Of a stretch of 64,000 bases of DNA, positions 1 through 31,260 are shown one piece after another; within the stretch, counting starts at the first letter, position 1, and the number at the start of each line of letters is the position of its first letter. The position numbers and the translations under genes are program-made. This DNA comes from Microcebus murinus. Taxonomy: Eukaryota > Chordata > Mammalia > Primates > Cheirogaleidae. The notes beneath the pieces were generated by a model. That model searched no databases. It was not told the origin of the DNA and saw only the letters and a program-made list of their open reading frames with translations. The stretch covers positions 12,029,537-12,093,536 of the forward strand of contig NC_134107.1 of assembly GCF_040939455.1 (NCBI RefSeq). The letters run 5' to 3'.

Positions 1-2300
<2,300 letters not shown>

Positions 2301-2496
2301 TCACTAGTCCGTGGACAAGATGTGAGGGAAACGGGTACTTTTAACCACCGGTGGAGTGTAAATGTGTTCAGCCACTTTGGTTGGATATTTACTAGTATCC
2401 ATTAACATATAAATGTGCCTACTGTGTGTCTACTGTAAAGAGGAATATAGAAAGAACCACTGTGGTTCTTTGTATTAATACTAAGGTAAAAGTAGA

Positions 2497-3132
<636 letters not shown>

Positions 3133-3305
3133 AAGGTAAAAGTAAAAGAGTAAAGTAGCTCTATGTACACTAAAATGGATCCTCGGGCATATTTTTGAAG
3201 GAAATAAGCTGCAGAACAATATGTGTGGTAGGATAGTATTTATATTAGTATTTTAAAACTTTGAAACAATACGAAATTTCTGCAGAGTCAGTAATGCTTA
3301 TTCAT

Positions 3306-3400
3306 TCAACAAATGAATTTTTGGTACCTACAGTGGGCCAGGCACTCAGTTATAGGCACTGGGTATATAGTAATGAATAAAATGCTAAATTCCTGTCATT
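3306..3400 (+). repeat. L2-like relic
   Basis: The text attcattcaacaaatgaat followed by ggccaggcactcagttataggcactggg matches the familiar 3' region of LINE2-type relics. It is heavily diverged and carries no coding capacity. Confidence 0.55.
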
Positions 3401-3419
3401 CACCTCTTCAACTCTGGAT

Positions 3420-3960
3420 TGTCCTCAAAATCCATAACCCTCATCTAATCATGGGAAAACATCTGATAAACCCAAGCTGAGGGACACTCTAAAAAATACC
3501 TGACCAGTACTCCTCAAACGTGTCAAGCTCATGAAAGACAAGGAAGGACCCAGAAACTGTTGCAGATAAGAGGGTAAAGAGGCAGGACAACTAAATGCAG
3601 TGTGGTGTTCTGGATTAAATCTTGGAACAGAAAAAGGACATCAGTGGAAAAACTAGTGAATAGGGTGACCAACCATCCCAGTTGGCCCAGGACTGAGGGG
3701 ACTCATAGGTATGGGACTTTTCTGTTTTAAAATCAGTCAAGTCTTGGGCACCTGGGAGCCCTCTGTGTGGAATTCAAATAAAGTCTGTTGTTTGGTGAAT
3801 AGTTTTCATCAATTAATTTTGATAAATGTGCCATGGTTGTATAAGGTGATAACATTAGGGGTAGCGGGGTGGAGGGTTTATGGGAACTCTGTTCTATCTT
3901 TGCCACTCTTGTGTAAATCCTAAGATTATTCAAAAATAAAAAAGTTTTTTTTTTTAAAGC
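3420..3960 (+). repeat. Old L1 3' end carrying an inserted short DNA-transposon relic
   Basis: The stretches around 3430-3655 and 3775-3960 read as the 3' untranslated end of an old L1 family, closing with attattcaaaaataaaaaag. Between them, about 3659-3770 begins tagggtgaccaaccatccca, a phrase typical of a short terminal-repeat DNA element. The L1 part is interrupted by that insertion. Family names are not certain from reading alone. Confidence 0.6.
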
Positions 3961-4172
3961 CACTCATCAAAGGTCAAGTTATGTTTAGTGGAGTAGCCAG
4001 AAAATATGCACATTAAATAAGTATCATGTGTAATGTGTTAGAAAATAATCGTTGTTAAGAAAAAAATATTCCTTTGCCTCTTTTCAGGGCTGAAAAAAAT
4101 AATAAACCAAAGAAGGGAAGTAAGAGTGCCAGGGAGGTTGCAATTTGAGACAAGAAAATAGAAAAGGCCTCA

Positions 4173-4493
4173 TTTTTTTTTCTGAGACAGACTCTTCCTC
4201 TGTTGCCCGGGCTAGAGTGCTCTGGCATCAGCCTAGCTCACAGCAACCTCAAACTCCTGGGCTCAAGTGATCCTCCTGCCTCAGCCTCCTGAGTAGCTGG
4301 GACTACAGGCATACACCACTACGCCTGGCTGATTTTTTCTATTTTTCATTGTCTGGCTAATTTCTTTTTATTTTTGGAAGAGACAGGGTCTTGCTCTTGC
4401 TCAGGCTGGTTTCGAACTCCTGACCTCGAGCAATCCTCCCGCCAGGGCCTTCCAGAGTGCTAGGATCACAGGTGTGTACCACCAGGCCTGGCC
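4173..4493 (-). repeat. Alu
   Basis: This is a reverse-oriented Alu, starting with a T tract and ending in caggcctggcc. A 13-base target-site duplication, agaaaaggcctca, lies at 4160-4172 and 4494-4506, which fixes the ends exactly. Confidence 0.92.
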
Positions 4494-4604
4494 AGAAAAG
4501 GCCTCAATTAAAAGGGGGAATTTGAATAAAAACCTGGAGAAGAAAGGGGAATAAGCAGTGTGGTTATCTGGAAGAAGAACATTTTAGATAGAAAAGCAAG
4601 TGTC

Positions 4605-4938
4605 AGGCCAGGCGAGGTGGCTCATGTTTGTAATCCTAGCACTCTGGGAGGCCAAGGCGGGAGGATCACTCCATGTCAGGAGTTCGAGACCAGCCTGAGC
4701 AAGAGTGAGACCCCCATCTCTACTATAAATAGAAAGAAATTAATTGGTCAACTAAAAATATATAGAAAAATTAGCCGGACATGGTGGCACATGCCTGTAG
4801 TCTTAGCTACTTGGGAGGCTGAGGCAGGAGGATCGCTGAGCCCAGGAGTTTGAGGTTGCTGTGAGCTAGGCTGACGCCACGGCTTATTCTAGCCTGGGCA
4901 ACAGAGTGAGACTTTATCTCAAAAAAAAAAAAAAAAAA
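4605..4938 (+). repeat. Alu (lemur type)
   Basis: This is a full-length forward Alu with a long A tail. The flanking duplication aagtgtca occurs just before the start and after the tail. Confidence 0.92.
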
Positions 4939-5189
4939 CAAGTGTCAATGCCTAAAACAGAGTGTGCCTGGCAAGTTCAAGGAGACCAGGAAGCCAGCTT
5001 GGTTGGGGTGTCATGAGCAGGAGGAGAGAGGGGAGATGGAAGCAAGAGTGATGTTCAGCAAGATCATGTTGGGCCTTGTCAGCAGCATGGAAGCTTCAGT
5101 TTCTATCTGGGTGAAATGGGTTGAGGAGTGACGTGGCACTGGAGGGGTTAGGATGACACAGCCTGCCTCATACTTTAAAAGACAGTGCC

Positions 5190-5520
<331 letters not shown>

Positions 5521-5847
5521 AAAAGACAGTGCCAACTGCTGTAAGGAGGATACACTGGAGAGGGTCAAGGTTGAAGACTGAAATAAAAGTACTACCCCCC
5601 ATAACAGACTAAAGGACCCCCCTTTGGCTAAAAGATCCCGAAGTTTTATGTTCCTGGCTACAACAGAACAGAGGCTGTCCACATCCCATTTGCTTCTACC
5701 TCACTTCCCTTTACTAATCCTGACTAGATTTTGTCAAAGATTGACTTGAGAAGAAAAGGCTGGAATACTTCTTCACTTACTTCATCCCACCCCCAGTGCT
5801 CTCCTTCTGTTTTTATAAGTTCTTTTTGTTTCCTTATTTTTTTATTC

Positions 5848-6179
5848 TTTTTTTTTTTTTTTTTTGAGACAGAGTCTTGCTTTGTTGTCCAGGCTAGAGT
5901 GAGTGCCGTGGCGTCAGCCTAGCTCACAGCAACCTCAAACTCCTGGGCTCGAGCGATCCTTCTGCCTCAGCCTCCCGAGTAGCTGGGACTACAGGCATGC
6001 GCTACCATGCCCGGCTAATTTTTTATATATATATCAGTTGGCCAATTAATTTCTTTCTATTTATAGTAGAGACAGGGTCTCGCTCTTGCTCAGGCTGGTT
6101 TTGAACTCCTGACCTTGAGCAATCCGCCCGCCTCAGCCTCCCAAGAGCTAGGATTACAGGCGTGAGCCACCGCGCCCGG
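5848..6179 (-). repeat. Alu (lemur type)
   Basis: This reverse Alu starts with poly-T and ends in gcgcccggc. It is flanked by a T-rich duplication (tattctttttt). Confidence 0.9.
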
Positions 6180-6285
6180 CTATTCTTTTTTTTCTTTCTT
6201 TTCTTATGTTTTTGCTCAAATTCATCCATGCTGATTGTTTTTATAGTTCTGACATGACAGCTATTTAAGACCACAGTTTCTTCTT

Positions 6286-6590
6286 TTTTTTCTTTTTTTT
6301 TTTTTTTTTTTGAGACGGAGTCTCACTCTGTTGCCCGGGCTAGATTGCTGTAGCATCAGCCTAGCTCACAGCAACCTCAGACTCCTGGGTTCAAGCAATC
6401 CTCTACCTCAGCCTCCCAAGTAGCTGGGACTACAGGCATGTGCCACCATGCCCAGCTAATTTTTTTCTTTATATTTTTAGTTGTCCAAGTAATTTCTTTC
6501 TATTTTTAGTAGAGACGGGGTCTTGCTCAGGCTGGTCTCGAACTCCTGAGCTCAAACGATCACCCGCCTCGGCCTCCCAGAGTGCTAGGA
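6286..6590 (-). repeat. Alu, 5'-shortened
   Basis: This reverse Alu is flanked by the duplication cacagtttcttctt (6272-6285 and 6591-6604). Its head (Alu 5' end) is missing, as the copy stops at agtgctagga. Confidence 0.9.
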
Positions 6591-7065
6591 CACAGTTTCT
6601 TCTTAATAAACAACTGTCAGCCATGGACTGGTTCTGGCTGGTCTCCTGAGGATGCACAGTTCACAGACTCATGCCCTACATTTCACCTTTTACATAAAGG
6701 ACTTAATTGTAATGTATTTACATATTGAATCCCCACCCCAAAGTGATAATGGGATATAGGTTACATACATGTAAACCTAATACGCATGTGTGTGGGTCTC
6801 CTTTGTAATATTCATAACTCCTCCTGTAACCTATTGAATATGTATACTTGGCCAACCCGTTCAGCATAAATTCCTGTCCTATCCCTTCCTCCCTTGAAGG
6901 GCCAGTCTCCTTCCTAGCTTATCAGGATGGCCAGCCTGCAGCTTGTAACCTTTCAGAAGAAATAACATCTCCTTTCTAAATTTACATACTTTGTGACTCT
7001 TTTTCAGTCAACAAGGTTAAGGAGAGAACCTGTTTGGAGATCCTGCAATATTCTAGGCAGAGATT

Positions 7066-7300
7066 ACGTTTTTTTTAATTTAATTTTATTTTTTTTATTT
7101 CGGCATATTATGGGGGTACAGATTTTAAGGTTTCAATAAATGCCCATTTCCCCCCTCCCCCCAAAAGTCTGAGTCTCCATCATGACCATCCCCCAGATGG
7201 TGCACATCTCACTCATTATGTATGTATATACCCGCCCCCCGCCCCCCTCCCCGCTGCCCAATACCCTATTACTGTAGTACCTATGTGTCCACTTGAGATT
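7066..7300 (-). repeat. L1-like 3' end fragment
   Basis: The stretch starts with a T/A-rich tail and then reads cggcatattatgggggtaca, followed by a C-rich run and 'catcatgaccatcccccaga'. I associate this text with the 3' ends of L1 copies in strepsirrhine genomes. The tail position indicates minus-strand orientation. The family assignment is inference. Confidence 0.5.
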
Positions 7301-7424
7301 ACGTTTCTTAGTCCAGTTAGTAGAATTGGAGGAAGTGAAAAATGACCAGATTCTAGGTGTATTTTGATGATAAAGCTGTTGGAATCTGCTAATAGAATGG
7401 ATGCCTGGCTAATTGAGCCCAACA

Positions 7425-7660
7425 TTTTTTTTATTTCAAGAAAATATGAGACTACAAACATTTTGGTTGCATTTTATATCATTGCCTCTCCCTAGCTAGG
7501 GTTAAAGGTATATCCTTCCTATCCACAATGCTTACCACATCCCTCAGATGTGGGTCTACCCCTTGAACCCCCTGGTGAACACCACCACCATTTGAGCACC
7601 ATAGTGTTAGTCAGTCAGTACCAATTTGATGGCGAGTACATGTGGTGAGCCCAACATTCC
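7425..7660 (-). repeat. Second, diverged L1-like 3' end fragment
   Basis: The sequence begins with a T-rich run and ends in ccaatttgatggcgagtaca, a phrase shared with L1 3' ends of the type seen at 7066-7300. It is more diverged than that copy. Confidence 0.4.
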
Positions 7661-7765
7661 TGACAGAAAAGTGTAACCTGATTTTAATGAGGAAACAATC
7701 AGACAAATGCAAATTGTAGTTCATTCTAAAAAGAACTGGCCTGGGCCCTTCAAAAATGTCAAGAA

Positions 7766-8110
7766 GGCCAGGAGCAGTGGCTCATACCTGTAATCCTAGC
7801 ACTCTGGGAGGCCAAGGCAGGTGGATTGCTCAAGGTCAGGAGTTCGAAACCAGCCTGAGCGAGACCCCGTCTCTACTAAAAATAGAAAGAAACTAATTGA
7901 CCAACTAAAAAAAAAATATATATACACAAAAAATTAGCTGGGCATGGTGGCGCATGCCTGTAGTGCCAGCTACTTGGGAGGCTAAGGCAGTAGGATTGCT
8001 TGAGCTCAGGAGATTGAGGTTGCTGTGAGCTAGGCTGACGCCATGGCACTCACTCTAGCCTAAGCAACAAAGTGAGACTCTGTCTCAAAAAACAAACAAA
8101 CAAACAAAAA
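7766..8110 (+). repeat. Alu (lemur type)
   Basis: This is a full-length forward Alu with an (AAAC)n-type tail, inserted in the L1 relic. A short duplication, gtcaaga, flanks it. Confidence 0.9.
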
Positions 8111-8242
8111 AAGTCAAGATGATGAAAGAGAATAAAAAAAGGAGGAGGAATTATTCCAGATTAAAGTAAAGAGACATGACAACCAAATGCAACATGTGAA
8201 CCAGAATTGGTTTCAAAATTGGTTTCAAAAATGCTGTAATGA

Positions 8243-8566
8243 GGCTGGGCATGGTGGCTCACGCCTGTAATCCTAGCACTCTGGGAGGCTGAGGCGGGAG
8301 GATCACTCAAGATCAGGAGTTGAAAACCAGCCTGAGCAAGAGTAAGACCCCATCTCTACTAAAAATAGAAAGAAATTAATTGGCCAACTAAAAATATATA
8401 AGAAAACTTAGCCAGACATGGTAGTGCATGCCTGTAGTCCCAGCTAATTGGGAGGCTGAGGCAGGAGGATTGCTTGGGCCCAGGAGTTTGAGGTTGCTGT
8501 GAGCTAGGCTGATGCCACAGCACTCTAGGCTGGGCAACAGAGTGAGACAGAGTCTCAAAAAAAAAA
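8243..8566 (+). repeat. Alu
   Basis: This is a forward Alu with the exact flanking duplication aaatgctgtaatga at 8229-8242 and from 8567. Confidence 0.92.
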
Positions 8567-8579
8567 AATGCTGTAATGA

Positions 8580-8892
8580 TTTTTTTTTTTTTAAGATAGG
8601 GTCTTACTCTGTCACCCAGGCTGGAGTGCAGTGGCCTGAAAATAGCTGACTGTAGCCTCAAACTCCTGGGCTCAAGTGATCTTCCTGCCTCAGCCTCCTG
8701 AGTAGCTGGGACTATAGGCATGCGCCACCATGCCAGGCTAATTTTTAAATTTCTTTGTAGAGGATGGGTCTCACTGTGTTACCCAGGCTGGTCTCTTAAT
8801 CTTGGCCTCAAGCTGTCTTCCTCCTTGGCCTCCCAATTCCTCCTCGGCCTCCCAAAGTGCTAGGATTACGGGCGTGAGCCACCATGCCTAGC
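8580..8892 (-). repeat. Old Alu (J-like)
   Basis: This reverse Alu lacks the lemur-type A/T insert and reads ctggagtgcagtggcc in the right arm, like ancient AluJ copies shared by all primates. It is more diverged than its neighbours. Confidence 0.85.
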
Positions 8893-8907
8893 TATAAAGA
8901 ACATTAT

Positions 8908-9234
8908 TTTTTTTTTTTGAGACAGAGTCTCGCTTTGTTGCCTAGGCTAGAGTGAGTGCCGTGGCGTCAGCCTAGCTCACAGCAACCTCAAACTCCTGGG
9001 CTCAAGTGATCCTTCTGTCTCAGCCTCCCAAGTAGCTGGGACTACAGGCATGAGCCACCATGCCCGGCTAATTTTTTTATATATATTAGTTGGCCAATTA
9101 GTTTCTTTCTATTTATAGTAGAGATGGGGTCTCGCTCTTGCTCAGGCTGGTTTCGAACTCCCGACCTCGAGCAATCCACCCGCCTCAGCCTCCCAGAGAG
9201 CTAGGATTACAGGCGTGAGCCACCGCGCCCGGCC
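8908..9234 (-). repeat. Alu (lemur type)
   Basis: This full-length reverse Alu is flanked by aaagaacatt on both sides (before 8908 and after 9234). Confidence 0.92.
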
Positions 9235-9517
9235 TAAAGAACATTTTTGATACAATTGTACTACAAAGTGGGCAGCTTAAGCCACAGAAATTTATTGTCT
9301 CACAGTTCTGGAGGCTAGATGTCCAAGATCAAGGTGTTGGCAGGGTTGATTCCTTCTGTTGGCTGTCAGGAAGACTCCGTTTTATGCCTCTTCCCTAATT
9401 TCTGGTGACTTGCTGACAATCTGTGGTGTTCCTCAGCTTTGGAAGCATCACCCAGATCTCAGTCTGTGCCCTCGTCTCACATGGTGTTCTCCTGGTGTGT
9501 GTGTCTAAATTCCCCCC

Positions 9518-10029
<512 letters not shown>

Positions 10030-10069
10030 TAAATTCCCATTTTTATTTTTATTTTATTTTATTTTATTT

Positions 10070-10401
10070 ATTTTTTTTTTTTGAGACAGAGTCTCACTTT
10101 GTTGCCCAGGCTAGAGTGAGTGCCCTGGCGTCAGCCTAGCTCACAGCAACCTCAAACTCCTGGGCTCAAGCGATCCTGCTGCCTCAGCCTCCCGAGTAGC
10201 TGGGACTACAGGCATGCACCACCATGCCCAGCTAATTTTTTGTATATATATATTAGTTGGCCAATTAATTTCTTTCTCTTTATAGTAGAGGCGGGGTCTC
10301 GCCCTTGCTCAGGTTGGTTTCGAACTCCTGAACTCAAATGATCCGCCCACCTCGGCCTCCCAGAGAGCTAGGATTACAGGCGTGAGCCACCGCGCCCGGC
10401 C
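10070..10401 (-). repeat. Alu (lemur type)
   Basis: This full-length reverse Alu lies between tattttattt-rich flanks. The long (TTTTA)n stretch at 10040-10070 is part of its tail. Confidence 0.9.
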
Positions 10402-10625
10402 TATTTTATTTTTTAAATTATTTAAAACTTTAATTTAAACTTTTTTAAAATTAATTTTTCTTTTTCTTTTTTTAATTTTTTTTCTTGCCACAGGATAATC
10501 TGCTTTACCGGGATAACCTTTTTTTTTTTTTGAGACAGAGTCGGTATAAACTTTTTAATTTATTTCTTAAACTTTTTTTTTTCTTTTTATTCCAAGAGAG
10601 AAGAAAGGGAATAAATTCCCCCCCC
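10402..10625. other. A/T-rich filler with a broken Alu tail
   Basis: The sequence is A/T-rich with T tracts. At 10519-10543 it holds only the tail and first bases of a reverse Alu (ttgagacagagtc) before turning into unrelated sequence. No gene is seen. Confidence 0.6.
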
Positions 10626-10949
10626 CTTTTTTTGAGACAGAGTCTCACTCTGTTGCCCAGGCTAGAGTAAGTGCCGTGGCGTCAGCCTCGCTTACAGCAA
10701 CCTCAAACTCCTGGGCTCAAGCGATCCTCCTGCCTCAGCCTCCCGAGTAGCTGGGACTACAGGCATGTGCCACCATGCCCGGCTCATTTTTTCTATATAT
10801 ATTAGTTGGCCAAGTAGTTTCTTTCTATTTATAGTAGAGACAGGGTCTTGCCTTTGCTCAGGCTAGTTTTGAACTCCTGACCTCAAGCAATCCGCCCGCC
10901 TCAGCCTCCCAGAGTGCTGGGATTACAGGCATGAGCCACCTCGCCAGGC
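10626..10949 (-). repeat. Alu (lemur type)
   Basis: This is a full-length reverse Alu. The flanks aaattcccc and aaatgtcccc form an imperfect duplication. Confidence 0.9.
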
Positions 10950-11639
10950 CTAAATGTCCCCTTTTTAAAAGGACACTAGTGTTATTGGATTAGGGCCCAC
11001 TCTCATGGCCTCATCTTAACTAATTACATCTGCAATGACCCTATTTCCAGTAAGTTCACAATTGAGGTATTTGGGGTTGACTGCAAAATACACATTTTAG
11101 GGGTTCACAATTCAACCTATAATAGACTGTATATTAAATAACATTATATCAATATAATTATGGGGTTTGGAGGCTTCTTAAAAATGCGTGCTAAAGCATT
11201 TAGGTGCAAAGTTCAAGATATCTGCAACTTTCTTTCAAATGACTTACCAAAATATAAGCTATATATATGTAGAGATGGAGAGATATGTAGGTAAAGCAAA
11301 GGCAGATAAATGTTAATTGGTGAATCTAGGTGAAGAGTATATGGAGTTCAAATTCTTGCAGTCTTTCTGTAGGTTTGCAATTTGTCAACATAAAAGTGGG
11401 AGAAGATTAATTTTCTAAAAATATAAAAATCTGGAAATCTGAAAGTCTTTTGGCTAAATTATTGCTGAGCACCAGAGCAGCAGCCACTTCTCCAATACAG
11501 TGCGTGATGGCTCCAGGTCTCAGCCTGCCCACAGTCTGCCCAGGACCCTCTCTTTGGGCCTCTACACCCCAATAGGCACACATTTCCTGAAGGGGCCAAA
11601 AGTATTTTACATCATTATCTCACCAAACACTCACCAGAA

Positions 11640-11770
11640 TCTCCCATGAGATGGATTTTATGATTCCCATTTATAGATGGGGAAACTGAGGCTTAGAGAA
11701 GTAAGGTAACTTACCCAGTGCTGCATAGTTAGACTAGAATCCAGGTTGACTGACTCTTACCCCTGGGCTC
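11640..11770 (+). repeat. MIR
   Basis: The core text gatggggaaactgaggctta and the following 'acccagtgctgcatagtta' are typical of MIR elements, which are ancient and shared by all mammals. Confidence 0.8.
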
Positions 11771-11779
11771 CTAACCAGG

Positions 11780-12456
11780 CCCTAGAATTCGGTGGACCCC
11801 CCCCCCAAACCCATTAACAGCCAGACAATGGCACCCTGAGTCTCTTTTTAGTATTTTCCCCTAGCTTTAGGGCCCATGATTAGCCATAGGGCATAGCCAT
11901 TGGGTCCCCCAGGCCTGCCCCTGATCCTAGGGCACATGCCCTCCCCTCTTTTCTCAACCAGTCCAGCCTCAAGGCCTGGGTCCTGCCCAGCCATGGACAC
12001 GCAAGCTAAGAACAAGTGAGACCCCTCCCAGACCTCTCCTCCTAGAGGGACAGCAGGGCACTGGATACCCCTGGTGTGCCCTCCAGATTCACTTCTTTTC
12101 TTGTCCATCCCGCTCTGTGCCCCACAAAGCCGGCCACTACAACCTGCAGTCACTGAGTTCTTGGGCCTCTGGCTGCTGCTTGGGTTTGGACAAAGGGAGG
12201 CAGGAGATGGGAGAGAGTACTACTAGAGGTGGAGGAATTTACTTCCTGGGATGCCTTCCTGCTCAGCCATGGGCAAGTTCTACCAAAAGCCCGAGCTCCT
12301 ATCAGGTAACGCCACTGCCTCTTCCAGACCAGGTGGCTTGGGGTTCTAACAGTTCCCCACTGCTGCCAGGGATGGGGCACTGCCATTCTTTGATGGATTC
12401 CCTTAACACTGCCCATATTTTTACAAACCATCCCTCCACTATTAAAGTCTATTCAT
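11780..12456. other. Unique intergenic stretch
   Basis: This is unique sequence between the repeat cluster and the CDC42BPG 3' end. It has open frames of about 100 codons on both strands, with no recognisable domain and no splice support. I see no gene here. Confidence 0.5.
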
Positions 12457-12724
12457 TGGCCAAGTGCAGAGACTCATGCTTGTAATCCCAGCACTTTGGG
12501 AGGCCAAGGTAGGAGGATCCCTTGAGGCCAAGAGTTCAAGACCATAGCTTTAAGGCCAACACAGTGAGATCCTGTCTCTACAAAAAATAAAAAAATTAGC
12601 TGGGTGTGATGACATCCACCTGTAGTCTCAGCTACTTGGGAGGCTGGGGCAGTTATAGTGAGCTATGATGACAACATTGTACTACAGCTGGATGAGAGTG
12701 AGACACTGTCTCAAAAAAAAAAAG
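12457..12724 (+). repeat. Old diverged Alu just beyond the CDC42BPG 3' end
   Basis: This forward, J-like Alu lacks the lemur insert and has many changes and a short tail. It ends about 160 bases outside the inferred CDC42BPG polyadenylation site. Confidence 0.85.
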
Positions 12725-12879
12725 CCTATTAATTTACTCCACTTGAGTCACCGGATTCCTGAAAATGCAGGGAAGGCACCTGATCTGTAACTTTCCATGA
12801 CACCCCCACTCCTCCCTCCACACCAATACCCTATCTTTTGAACACTAGGCGGACAGATCCAGGCAGGGAGACCAGCAGC

Positions 12880-13974
12880 TTACAAAGTTGTCTTTATTAG
12901 TTTATTGCTGCTTCACAGAGCATCATGGTCTGTCCCTCATGGGAATGTGGCATTTAAGGAGATAAATATTTATTTTGCCCCCCACACATCAGTAGGGGGA
13001 GGTTTAATAAAAATAGTAATATAATAACAATAATAATGACTATGATCAATAATAAAATGCCCCCTATATTTCCCTAATACACAGTTGGTCGAAGCTTTGT
13101 GAAAAAGGAACCACCTTTCTGGGAAGGGCCAGAGTGTGCCTGGAGACCCTCCAGCGGCCCCCCTGGATGCCCATCTCCCACCAAGAAGCTCTTATAAATA
13201 CCCTCCCCATCCTGTCCCTGCCTAGGAGTCTCTTCCCCTCAGGCCTGGCTGGCACTGAGTCCCCGTTCCCAGTCTCACCAAGCTCCTCCCCAGAGAAGGG
13301 ACTATGGGTCTGTGTTCTCCCAGCTCCCGCTCCTCCTTGCTCCTTTTGTTTCTCCCTCCTCCTCTTCTGCATCCTCTTCCTTTATCCCTCCCTCCTCCTC
13401 TGCATGGCTTCTGCCTCCTTCTGATTACTATTACTTCCTCCTCCACCTCATTCCCCTTGCCTCTCTCTCACCTTCTTCACCTACATCCTCTCACTCCTCC
13501 ATACTCCTTACCTTTGGATCAGTGCCTGTATTTCCCACCTAGACCCTGAGCATAGACATGGACTTGCCCCATCTTGGCCTCAGCTGGGGACCAGTCTACA
13601 GACAAGACACCCAACCTGCTCCCAGGGACCCCTCTCCATCCCTCTTCCTGACTCTTACAAGCCTCCTGGGGGGCTTGGTACTGTAAGAGCTTTGGCACAA
13701 TCACCCCTGGACACTAGGGCAGAAGAGTGCCATTCCATTCCCAATGGCTGGCACAAGCTGGGGCTGGGAGCAGAGAGGAAGGCAGGATGAGGGCTGGGAG
13801 TCAGAATCCTCAAGTCCTAGGAACCCAGGCAAGCCTCCCAGTCACTGCCCAGTCCAGGACCTCCCTGAGTCCGAATTTCCATGTCCCGGACCAGCCGGAA
13901 TATGGCATTTCTCAAGCTCTTTTTTCCCTCACATCTTTCTGTCCTAGGATTGGGGTGGGCCCTGCCAGAGGACA
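12880..13974 (-). other. CDC42BPG: CDC42BPG 3' UTR
   Basis: About 1.1 kb follow the stop codon within the last exon. On the minus strand the distal part is A/U-rich (13000-13070) and the middle is a long purine run (about 13320-13520). No Alu interrupts it. The end is placed by the polyadenylation signals at 12893-12906. Confidence 0.75.
12893..12906 (-). terminator. CDC42BPG: CDC42BPG polyadenylation signals (two AATAAA)
   Basis: On the minus strand AATAAA occurs at 12906-12901 and again at 12898-12893. Cleavage is expected 10-30 bases further, near 12870-12885. These are the last canonical signals before the Alu at 12724. Confidence 0.75.
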
Positions 13975-30824
<16,850 letters not shown>

Positions 30825-30851
30825 GGCTGCGGCCCGAGCCCCAATTCCTGG

Positions 30852-30884
30852 CTAGAGCCCGGCCGCCCGGATGACCGCCCGCAT
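30852..30884 (-). other. CDC42BPG: Short upstream ORF in the CDC42BPG leader
   Basis: An ATG at 30884 opens 11 codons (MRAVIRAAGL, then TAG), ending 27 bases before the main start. It is part of the mRNA only if transcription starts to the right of 30884, which is likely but not shown. It could lower translation of the main frame. Confidence 0.5.
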
Positions 30885-31260
30885 GCCGGCCCGTCGGTCG
30901 GTCCGTCCGTCCGTAGGTCGGTCCGCGAGTCCACCCCCCACCCTCCCGCCCTCCCCGCTGTCACCTTCCTCCGCCGCAGCCTGCGCGCCCTCACCTGGGC
31001 GCCGCGCCCCGCCCCCCGACGGACGGGCAGGTGCGCCCCGGCCAATGGGAGCCGCGGCTGAAGGTGAAGGTGGGAGGGCGGAGGCGCGCGGGGGTGGGAC
31101 CAACTCCGGCCAGGAAGTGGGGGGGCGGGCCTCGGAGAGTAACTCCTGGGCGGGGTGGGGGTGGGGGTGGGTCCCCCGGGGTCCGAAAGACCGCCTAGAT
31201 TCCTGCGGGGCCCCAGGCCCAGCTCTACCTGGGCCCTCGCCCGGCCCTAACCCAGGTGAG

